From assembly GCA_946187775.1 (NCBI GenBank), contig CAMHSI010000004.1:1-51199 (forward strand): 51,199 nucleotides of DNA, in the 5' to 3' direction. A model generated the notes under the pieces. It did not search any database. It worked only from the letters and a program-made list of their open reading frames with translations, and was not told where the DNA came from. Shown here one piece after another: positions 32,147 through 38,556 of the stretch. Source of the stretch: an uncultured Clostridia bacterium (GTDB lineage Bacteria > Bacillota > Clostridia > Christensenellales > Aristaeellaceae). Made by a program: the position numbers and the translations under genes. The first letter of the stretch is position 1. The number at the start of each line of letters is the position of its first letter.

Positions 32147-32968
32147 TCAGCCCTGGCTGTCGTCTTCAGCGTTCACCGCTTCATCGTTGTTCACCAGCAC
32201 AAACTTCAGGTCCTTGCCGGCGTCTTCCTTCTCATCCTTCCAGATCAGGTGGCCTTCCTCATCCAGGTAGAAGGTTGCCGCGCCGTCGGAATACTTCTCG
32301 GTGGCCTTTTCCTCTCCGGCTTCGTTGAACACCAGGTTCGTGCACAGGCCGGTGGGCATGGAAACCAGGGTCTTGCCCTCTTCGTCCGGCAGGCAGCTGT
32401 ATTCCCACACGGTGGCTTCCGTGGCGCTGCTGGCCCAGTGGATCATCACCCGGTAGCCTTCCTCCTCGAAGTAGCACTCCAGGGACGCCCGGTCCGCTTC
32501 CCATACGCCTTCAAAGGGATCGTCCTCCAGCTTGATGAAGTGCAGGTCCTTTCCGGCGTCTTCCTTCGCGTCCTTCCAGATCAGGCGGCCTTCCTCATCC
32601 AGGGAGAAGGTGGCGGTTCCGTCTTCATACACGGTGGTGGAGCTCTTCTCTTCGCCGTTTTCGTCGTAAACCACTTCCCGGCAGCTTCCGTTCTCAAACA
32701 CGGGAACCAGGGTGTTGGTCTCCTTGTCATAGACGCAGCTGTACTCCCATTCGGTGCACTCCTCCGCGCTGCTGGACCACTGGATCAGGATCCGGAATCC
32801 TTCCTCTTCCCAGATCAGCTGGGCCACCGCCCGGTCGTCCATCCACATTCCTTCGAAGGGCTTCGCTTCCTCGGGCATCGCGTCGTTCTGGGGTTCCTCG
32901 GCCGCAGCGCATCCCGCCAGGGACAGGGCCAGTGCCAGTGCCAGAATAATTGCAAACAGTTTCCTCAT
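32147..32968 (-). CDS. Lipoprotein with two tandem homologous domains
   Basis: A 273-residue lipoprotein with signal peptide and lipobox SLAGC (Cys20). Two copies of a domain of about 100 residues follow (about 38-145 and 150-258). Each runs from PFEGMW / PFEGVW through an IQWSSSAEECTEWEYSC-like strand, then ATFSLDEEGRLIWKD and KEDAGKDL. The copies are clearly an internal duplication, and each carries conserved Cys. The frame is complete and acidic, with a GGAGG site. The domain is not recognised; it would be exposed outside the membrane. Short mRNA arms GAAAGGC / GCCTTTC in the 5' leader (around 33007-33031) could form a hairpin. Confidence 0.82.
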   Translation of the reverse strand: MRKLFAIILALALALSLAGCAAAEEPQNDAMPEEAKPFEGMWMDDRAVAQLIWEEEGFRILIQWSSSAEECTEWEYSCVYDKETNTLVPVFENGSCREVVYDENGEEKSSTTVYEDGTATFSLDEEGRLIWKDAKEDAGKDLHFIKLEDDPFEGVWEADRASLECYFEEEGYRVMIHWASSATEATVWEYSCLPDEEGKTLVSMPTGLCTNLVFNEAGEEKATEKYSDGAATFYLDEEGHLIWKDEKEDAGKDLKFVLVNNDEAVNAEDDSQG

Positions 32969-33096
32969 TGGTTGTTTTCCTCCTTATTTCTCTCCGAAAA
33001 CTACTTTCCGAAAGGCTTGCTTACCTGCCTTTCAATCCTTTATACGTTCCATCCTCCGTGGATGGCTGCAGGAATCTTTTTTCTTTCCGGATATTG

Positions 33097-33582
33097 TCAG
33101 TTCCACAGGAAGCTCAGGGGAGAGGTCCGCTCCAGCACCAGCTCCGCGTCATACTCCCCGCTCTTCAGCGGAACATATCCCCGGTCCAGGTTGATATAGA
33201 CCTCCGTGCCTTCGTCTTCCGTTCCGCCCATCATAATCATATCGATTTTGCCCTTTTCCCCGGCGATCCGGACCTCCATGCCAACGGCCGCCACATCCTG
33301 CAGGGAACGGGGCAGCGTGCCCACGGCGTATGTGGTGAGTTCCTCGTCCTTCCCTGCCGTGTCCGCATCGGCGTTCCCCAGGCTGTACACGTTCACCCGG
33401 ATCTGCACGGTGTTTTCCATCGTCATGCTGCAGGCATACACGATGAATCCCGTCAGCAGCAGCACAATCACTCCCAGAAGGATCCAGAGGACCGGGCTGG
33501 TCACCTTCATATAGGCGCTCAGCTCCTCCGGGGAAGAGATATTCACTTTCCGCTCCGCGGCCTGCTGTGTCATCTTCTTCAT
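33097..33582 (-). CDS. Small membrane protein resembling the N-terminus of NHLM/HlyD secretion proteins
   Basis: A 161-residue protein with a cytoplasmic start, one membrane helix (about residues 30-55, VLWILLGVIVLLLTGFIVYA) and an extracellular beta-rich tail. The segment VNISSPEELSAYMKVTSPVLW before the helix resembles the start of HlyD-type proteins from NHLM bacteriocin export systems. Here the coiled-coil and membrane-fusion domains are absent and the protein ends after about 100 outer residues. ATG 33582 has GGAGG five bases before it; a longer frame to 33615 has no site. No export ATPase is nearby. Function is unknown. Confidence 0.72.
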   Translation of the reverse strand: MKKMTQQAAERKVNISSPEELSAYMKVTSPVLWILLGVIVLLLTGFIVYACSMTMENTVQIRVNVYSLGNADADTAGKDEELTTYAVGTLPRSLQDVAAVGMEVRIAGEKGKIDMIMMGGTEDEGTEVYINLDRGYVPLKSGEYDAELVLERTSPLSFLWN

Positions 33583-33674
33583 TCCCTCCTCCTGCTCTTC
33601 TCCGGATTGTACCACACCGGGGCCTGTTTTGAAACCATTTTTTCCCCGGCTCCCGCTTCTTCCCCTTCCCCGGG

Positions 33675-33703
33675 TTTTCTTTCCGCCCCGGGTGCGGTAT
33701 AAT
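33675..33703 (+). promoter_or_regulatory. Possible promoter of the M29 peptidase gene
   Basis: A perfect TATAAT (33698-33703) lies 60 bp before the start, but the -35 (TTTTCT, 17 bp upstream) is weak. Confidence 0.35.
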
Positions 33704-33764
33704 GGACCGCCGCCGTTAAGGAAAGCGGATCCGAAAAAAGTATAAGTAAAGGAAGGCAGGAAAG

Positions 33765-34988
33765 ATGAAAAAAACAGTGCTGAAAAAATACGCCCGCCTC
33801 ATCGCCGAGTGCGGCGCCAATGTGCAGAAGGGCCAGGAGGTCTTTATCGTCGCCCAGCCGGACCAGCCCGAATTCGTGAAAATGGTTGTGGAGGAATGCT
33901 ATAAGCTGGGAGCCAGCCGCGTGGTGGTGGATTTCGATTACGCCCCCCTGCAGAAGCTGCATTACAAGTACTGCAGCCTGGACACCCTGGGAACCCTCAC
34001 CGGCTACCAGAAGGCCCGCTGGGAGCACTACCTTGAAAAGATCCCCTGCCGGATCTACCTGGAATCCGAGGATCCGGACGGCCTGAAGGGCATCAACCAG
34101 GAGAAGATGCAGAAAGCCCGTCAGAAGCTCTATCCCCAGATCAAGGGATACCGGGACGCGCTGGAAAACCGTTACCAGTGGTGCATCGCCGCGGTGCCCG
34201 GCGTCGCCTGGGCAAAGAAGGTCTTCCCGGGCCTCACCGCCCATCAGGCCGTGGAGAAGCTCTGGGAAGCCATCCTTTCAACCAGCCGGGTAACGGAGGA
34301 TCCCGTGGCCGCCTGGCAGGAGCACAACGCGGACCTGAAGTCAAGGTGCGCCTACCTCAACAGCCTCGGCATCACCGAGCTGCATTACACCTCGAAAAAC
34401 GGCACCGACTTCACCGTCGGCATGATTCCGGAGGCGGAGTTCAAGGGCGGCGGGGATACGAGCCTGCAGGATATCTTCTTCAATCCCAACATTCCCACGG
34501 AGGAGTGCTTCATCTCCCCCATGAAGGGAAAGGCGGAAGGCCTGGTGGTGGCCAGCCTCCCCCTGAGCCGGGACGGGCAGCTCATCGAAAACTTCAGCAT
34601 CCGCTTTGAAAACGGAAAGGCCGTGGAGTGGCACGCGGAGAAGAATGAGCAGCTGCTGACCAATATCATCACGGCGGATGAAGGCGCCGCCTACCTGGGC
34701 GAGTGCGCCCTGGTTCCCTACGATTCCCCCATCCGCAACAGCGGCCTGCTGTTCTACAACACCCTTTTCGATGAAAACGCCGCCTGCCACCTGGCGCTGG
34801 GCATGGGCTTCGCCGATACCATCCGCGGGTTTGAAAACAAAACCCTGGAGGAATGCCGGGCCCTGGGCATCAACGATTCCATGATCCATGTGGATTTCAT
34901 GATCGGCACCGAGGACCTGCAGATCGACGCGAAAACCTGGGACGGAAGAACGGTTCCCGTTTTCCGCAACGGCGGCTGGGCCTTCTGA
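33765..34988 (+). CDS. M29 family aminopeptidase (AmpS/PepS type)
   Basis: A 407-residue cytoplasmic metallo-aminopeptidase of the thermophilic aminopeptidase family. Metal ligands are seen as Glu in NIPTEECF, Glu in YLGECALV, His in CHLALG and His/Asp in MIHVDFMIGTEDL. Length matches the family (about 410). Such enzymes release N-terminal residues from peptides, feeding amino-acid pools. GGAAGG precedes ATG 33765. It is followed after 107 bp by an amino-acid transporter with its own promoter, so the two may be separately controlled. Confidence 0.93.
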   Translation: MKKTVLKKYARLIAECGANVQKGQEVFIVAQPDQPEFVKMVVEECYKLGASRVVVDFDYAPLQKLHYKYCSLDTLGTLTGYQKARWEHYLEKIPCRIYLESEDPDGLKGINQEKMQKARQKLYPQIKGYRDALENRYQWCIAAVPGVAWAKKVFPGLTAHQAVEKLWEAILSTSRVTEDPVAAWQEHNADLKSRCAYLNSLGITELHYTSKNGTDFTVGMIPEAEFKGGGDTSLQDIFFNPNIPTEECFISPMKGKAEGLVVASLPLSRDGQLIENFSIRFENGKAVEWHAEKNEQLLTNIITADEGAAYLGECALVPYDSPIRNSGLLFYNTLFDENAACHLALGMGFADTIRGFENKTLEECRALGINDSMIHVDFMIGTEDLQIDAKTWDGRTVPVFRNGGWAF

Positions 34989-35027
34989 CGCCTCCCCGGG
35001 GAATACACCGTAAATGCAATTCATTGG

Positions 35028-35057
35028 TTGACGCAGGCCCCCGGATTGTGCTAATTA
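35028..35057 (+). promoter_or_regulatory. Promoter of the second amino-acid ABC transporter
   Basis: TTGACG (35028-35033), 18 bp, TAATTA (35052-35057), about 40 bp before the first permease gene. Confidence 0.5.
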
Positions 35058-35095
35058 ATATTTTCTGAACGAATGAAGCTTTTCGGGAGGGTCAA

Positions 35096-35767
35096 GTGGA
35101 CTGGTCATTCATCGGCGCGCATGTTCCGGATTACCTGGAAGGCGCCTGGGTTACGCTGCGGTTCGGCCTGTACGGGGTCCTTTGCTCCCTGGCCGTGGGG
35201 GTGCTGTGCTGCCTGGTGCGGTATTTCCGCATCCCGGTGCTGCGGCAGGTCGCGGCCGGATATGTGGAGCTGGCCCGGAACACGCCCCTGCTGGTGCAGC
35301 TTTTCTTCCTCTACGCCGGGCTTCCCCGGGTGGGAATCCGCCTGAGCGCGGAGGCCTGCGCGGTCATCGGCCTCACCTTCCTGGGCGGCGGCTATATGGC
35401 CGAGGCCTTCCGCAGCGGGCTGGACGCGGTGGACCGGTCCCAGGCGGAGGCCGGCGCCTGCATCGGCCTGACCCCTGCGCAGAACATCCGCTATGTCATT
35501 TTTCCCCAGGCGCTGGCTACGGCCGTGCCTGCGGTTTTTGCCAATGTGATTTTCCTGATCAAGGAAACCAGCGTCTTTTCCGTCCTTGCCATGATGGACC
35601 TGATGAACGTGGCGGACACGCTCCGCACCGGCGGCGGCAGGACCGTGGAGGTGCTTTTCATGCTGGCGGCGGCCTACCTGCTGATCCTGCTGCCGGTTTC
35701 TGTCGCCGCAACCCTCGTGGAAAGGAGGCTCCGCTATGCAGGGTTTGGGGATTCACGTCCTGTTTGA
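35096..35767 (+). CDS. Amino-acid ABC transporter permease 1
   Basis: A 223-residue HisM-type permease with about five helices. ARNTPLLVQLFFLYAGLP and the EAA loop EAGACIGLTPAQNIRYVIFPQA are typical. The start is GTG 35096 with GGGAGG six bases before it. Its end overlaps the next permease gene by 32 bp, so translation is coupled. With permease 2 and the ATPase it forms the membrane part of a probable cysteine importer. Confidence 0.9.
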   Translation: MDWSFIGAHVPDYLEGAWVTLRFGLYGVLCSLAVGVLCCLVRYFRIPVLRQVAAGYVELARNTPLLVQLFFLYAGLPRVGIRLSAEACAVIGLTFLGGGYMAEAFRSGLDAVDRSQAEAGACIGLTPAQNIRYVIFPQALATAVPAVFANVIFLIKETSVFSVLAMMDLMNVADTLRTGGGRTVEVLFMLAAAYLLILLPVSVAATLVERRLRYAGFGDSRPV

Positions 35768-36407
35768 GGGCATCAATTTCCAGCGCCTCCTGGGGGGCCT
35801 CTGGGTCACTCTGCGCCTGGCGCTGATCACCATCGGGCTTTCCTGCGTCTTCGGCCTGCTCTTTGCCCTGCTGATGCTCTCCCGGAAGCCCGCCGCGAAG
35901 GTTTTCTGCCGCGTCTGGCTGGAAATCGTCCGGTTTATGCCGCAGCTGGTGCTGCTCTACATCGTTTATTTCGGCTTTGCCCGCATCTTCGGCTGGGACC
36001 TGGACGGGGAAACCAGTGCTGTTCTTGTTTTCACCTTCTGGGGAGCCGCTGAGATGGGAGACCTGATCCGCGGCGCCCTGACCTCCATTCCCCGCCACCA
36101 GGCGGAGTCCGCCGCGGCCCTGGGCCTTCGGAAAAGCCAGGTCTACCGCTATGTCCTGATTCCCCAGACCCTGCGCCGGCTGACTCCCCAGGCCATCAAC
36201 CTCTCCACCCGGATTATCAAAACCACCGCCCTGGTTAAAATGATCAACGTGGCGGAGGTGCTGAAGGTCGGCCAGCAGATTATCGGCCAGTTTTACCGGC
36301 AGCCCGACGCCGCTTTCTGGGTGTATTTTGTCATCTTCCTCCTGTATTTCCTGGTATGCTGGCCCTTCTCGGTGCTGTCCGGCTACCTGGAAAAAAGATG
36401 GGCGTAA
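35736..36407 (+). CDS. Amino-acid ABC transporter permease 2
   Basis: A second 223-residue HisQ/HisM-type permease. Its EAA loop reads ESAAALGLRKSQVYRYVLIPQT and the entry segment is RFMPQLVLLYIVYFGFA. AAGGAGG lies inside the end of permease 1. Two different permeases imply a heterodimeric channel. The ATPase gene follows after 18 bp. Confidence 0.9.
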   Translation: MQGLGIHVLFEGINFQRLLGGLWVTLRLALITIGLSCVFGLLFALLMLSRKPAAKVFCRVWLEIVRFMPQLVLLYIVYFGFARIFGWDLDGETSAVLVFTFWGAAEMGDLIRGALTSIPRHQAESAAALGLRKSQVYRYVLIPQTLRRLTPQAINLSTRIIKTTALVKMINVAEVLKVGQQIIGQFYRQPDAAFWVYFVIFLLYFLVCWPFSVLSGYLEKRWA

Positions 36408-36425
36408 GCGGAAAGGAATCATCCT

Positions 36426-37214
36426 ATGAGTGAACCAATCCTCCGGGTACAGGATATCCGGAAATCCTTCGACGGCTCCGGCGTGCTCCGGGGTGTTTCC
36501 CTGGAAATCCGGGAGGGCGAGGTCGTGGTCATCGTCGGCCCCAGCGGCTGCGGAAAAAGCACCCTTCTCCGCTGCATCAACGGGCTGGAAACCATCGACA
36601 GCGGGGAAATCCGCCTCCACAACGAGGTCATTTCCGGCAGGAAGAAGGACCTGCACCTGGTCCGGCAGAAAATCGGCATGGTTTTCCAGAGCTATGATCT
36701 TTTTCCCCATATGAAGGTGATGGATAACCTGCTCCTGGGTCCCGTCCGGGCCCTGGGCCGCCCCCGGGAGGAAGTGGAAAAGGAAGCCCTGCAGATGCTG
36801 GATCGGGTCGGCCTGCGGGAAAAAGCCGATGTCTATCCCCGCACCCTCTCCGGCGGCCAGAAGCAGCGCGTCGCCCTGGTGCGCGCCATGCTGATGAACC
36901 CGGAGCTGCTGCTCCTGGATGAAATCACCGCCGCCCTGGATCCGGAAATGGTCAGCGAGGTGCTGAACGTGGTTATCGACCTGGCCCGGGGCGGCATGAC
37001 CATGGCCATCGTCACCCACGAGATGCGCTTCGCGGAAGCGGTGGCGGACAGGATCCTGTTCCTGGAGGACGGCGTGATTCTGGAGGAAAGCGATCCCGAA
37101 ACCTTTTTCCACAGCCCGAAAACAGAGCGGGCCGCCCGTTTCCTGCAAAGCTTCACCTATGCTTCCCGCCGGGACGGGGCCGAAAAACAGTCAAAAAACA
37201 ATCCCCAGGGTTGA
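36426..37214 (+). CDS. Amino-acid ABC transporter ATPase
   Basis: A 262-residue GlnQ-type ATPase with Walker A GPSGCGKST, Q-loop MVFQSYDLF, signature LSGGQKQR, Walker B LLLLDEITAALD and switch His VTHEMR. Walker B has EI where EP is usual (DEITAALD), a known minor variant. Its stop codon lies inside the -35 element of the next promoter, so the binding protein gene begins a new transcription unit immediately. Confidence 0.93.
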   Translation: MSEPILRVQDIRKSFDGSGVLRGVSLEIREGEVVVIVGPSGCGKSTLLRCINGLETIDSGEIRLHNEVISGRKKDLHLVRQKIGMVFQSYDLFPHMKVMDNLLLGPVRALGRPREEVEKEALQMLDRVGLREKADVYPRTLSGGQKQRVALVRAMLMNPELLLLDEITAALDPEMVSEVLNVVIDLARGGMTMAIVTHEMRFAEAVADRILFLEDGVILEESDPETFFHSPKTERAARFLQSFTYASRRDGAEKQSKNNPQG

Positions 37215-37239
37215 CAGCCCGCGGCAGCCCGGGTATAAT
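37211..37239 (+). promoter_or_regulatory. Full-consensus promoter of the Cys-leader and cysteine-binding protein gene
   Basis: TTGACA (37211-37216), 17 bp, TATAAT (37234-37239): both hexamers are perfect. The -35 overlaps the ATPase stop codon. The expected start is near 37246. Confidence 0.85.
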
Positions 37240-37289
37240 CCCCTTAAACCTACGAGTTTGGTGGGTAATGATCGAAAGGAGACGGAACC

Positions 37290-37364
37290 ATGAAGCAGCT
37301 CTGCATGTGTTGTCCTGTGTGCCGCCGGATGTGTCCGTCTTCCCGGAGGCTCTGTTTGCGTTGA
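37290..37364 (+). CDS. Cys-rich leader peptide of an attenuator
   Basis: A 24-codon frame starts MKQLCMCCPVCRRMC. Six Cys residues lie at positions 5, 7, 8, 11, 15 and 22, and Arg is also frequent. AAAGGAG lies 8 nt before ATG 37290. The stop (37362-37364) is 30 nt before the terminator stem, and the next gene codes for a cysteine-binding protein. A quarter of all codons being Cys in a short, well-initiated frame is very unlikely by chance. It probably reports tRNA-Cys charging; the peptide itself need not function, although a metal-binding peptide is a remote alternative. Confidence 0.78.
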   Translation: MKQLCMCCPVCRRMCPSSRRLCLR

Positions 37365-37427
37365 ACGCAGGCGTGAGCGTGAGAAAGCCTCTCCGGAGCC
37401 GGACAGCGATTGTCCGGCTCCTTTTTT
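37343..37427 (+). promoter_or_regulatory. Cys attenuator: possible antiterminator and intrinsic terminator
   Basis: The terminator has an 11-bp stem (37395-37405 with 37411-37421), a 5-nt loop and six T (37422-37427). Upstream, CCGGAGGCT at 37343-37351 can pair with 37386-37396 (2-nt bulge). GGCTC at 37348-37352 can alternatively pair with GAGCC at 37396-37400. Both touch the terminator's 5' arm. These segments lie after five of the six Cys codons, so a ribosome stalled for lack of Cys-tRNA leaves them free. The antiterminator is less clear than in the Phe case. Confidence 0.65.
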
Positions 37428-37572
37428 CATCCCCATGAAAGAAAGGTGAGGAAAAATGATGGATTCCCCCACGGGAGCCAGGGACCGATGTTCCCCGGCA
37501 CCCGGGTGATTGATGAAAACAGACCGCTGAAAACAAATGGATGAAAATGAATGAAAAGGAAGGTATGAAACC
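37428..37572 (+). other. Leader between Cys attenuator and binding-protein gene
   Basis: About 145 nt lie after the terminator. A 17-codon frame at 37456-37509 (MMDSPTGARDRCSP...) follows an AGGTGAGG-like site and could be a second short peptide, but composition gives no support. AAGGAAGG before 37573 is the site for the binding protein. Confidence 0.3.
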
Positions 37573-38406
37573 ATGAAAAAGCTGATCAGGATCCTGGCCC
37601 TCTCCCTGTCCCTCGCGCTGCTGCTGTCCCTGGCTGTTTCCGCCTCCGCGGAAGGCTTCCGCACCCTGGAGGAAATCAAAGCCTCCGGCCAGCTGACCGT
37701 CGGCCTCTTCTCCGACAAGAAGCCCTTCGGCTACATCGATGAGCAGGGCGAATACCAGGGATACGATGTATACCTTGCCCGCCGGCTGGCGGAGGACCTG
37801 GGTGTGGAGCTGGTCCCCGTCTCCCTGGATGCCCCCAACCGGATCGAATACCTCCAGTCCTTCAAGGTGGACCTGGTGCTGGCCAACTTCACCTACACCG
37901 ATGAGCGGGCGGAGCAGGTGGATTTCGCCCTGCCCTACATGAAGGTGGCCCTGGGCGTTGTCAGCCCGGACAGCGCGCTGGTCACCGCCCCGGAGCAGCT
38001 GAACGGCAAAACCCTGATCGTTTCCAAGGGCACCACCGCGGAAACCTTCTTCGAAAAGAACTACCCGGATGTGAAGCTGGCCCGGTACGACACCTACACC
38101 GAAGCCTACATCGCCCTGCTGGACGGCCGCGGGGACGCCCTGTCCACCGATAACACGGAGGTGCTGGCCTGGGCGATTGAGAACCCCGGCTTCACCGTGG
38201 GCATCGAGTCCCTGGGCAGCCTGGATACCATCAATCCCGCCGTCTCCAAGGGCAACGAAACCCTGCTGGCCTGGGTCAATGAGGAAATCAGGAAGCTGGG
38301 CGAAGAAAACTTCTTCCACGCGGATTATGAAGCCACCCTTCGGGAAACCTACGGCGCCAATGCCGATGCCGACAGCCTGGTGGTGGAAGGCGGCGTGGTG
38401 GAGTAA
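37573..38406 (+). CDS. Cysteine-binding protein of an ABC transporter (CjaA-like)
   Basis: A 277-residue secreted binding protein with a signal peptide ending near SASA. The mature part closely resembles Campylobacter CjaA, known to bind cysteine, as I recall it: VGLFSDKKPFGYIDEQGEYQGYDV, NRIEYLQSFKVDLVLANFTYTDERAEQVDF, PYMKVALGVVSP, KGTTAETFF and the C-terminal VVEGG. There is no lipobox. It belongs with permeases 1 and 2 and the ATPase upstream, yet it has its own promoter and the Cys-rich leader attenuator. That match of ligand and leader supports cyst(e)ine as substrate. Confidence 0.9.
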   Translation: MKKLIRILALSLSLALLLSLAVSASAEGFRTLEEIKASGQLTVGLFSDKKPFGYIDEQGEYQGYDVYLARRLAEDLGVELVPVSLDAPNRIEYLQSFKVDLVLANFTYTDERAEQVDFALPYMKVALGVVSPDSALVTAPEQLNGKTLIVSKGTTAETFFEKNYPDVKLARYDTYTEAYIALLDGRGDALSTDNTEVLAWAIENPGFTVGIESLGSLDTINPAVSKGNETLLAWVNEEIRKLGEENFFHADYEATLRETYGANADADSLVVEGGVVE

Positions 38407-38428
38407 TATTTCCGGGCATTCCGGGCAG

Positions 38429-38458
38429 CGGGGCTGTGTTTTCACGGCCCCGTTTTTT
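38429..38458 (+). terminator. Terminator of the cysteine-binding protein gene
   Basis: A 10-bp stem CGGGGCTGTG / CACGGCCCCG (one G-U) with a TTTT loop is followed by six T. Confidence 0.9.
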
Positions 38459-38484
38459 CATGCCGGAAACGTTCCCGTTCTTTC

Positions 38485-38513
38485 TTGCGCTAAAGCAATG
38501 AAAATGATATAAT
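38485..38513 (+). promoter_or_regulatory. Promoter of the GGDEF/EAL gene
   Basis: TTGCGC (38485-38490), 17 bp, TATAAT (38508-38513). The expected start near 38520 lies 37 bp before the chosen TTG codon. Confidence 0.7.
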
Positions 38514-38556
38514 CGAGGCATAGGAAAATGAAAGACAGGTGCCGGAGGGTAAAGCA

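Noticed and set aside
37211-37440. S-box or other metabolite riboswitch in the cysteine transporter leader
   Set aside because: I see no SAM-box or T-box core motifs; the small Cys-rich frame and simple terminator explain the leader better.
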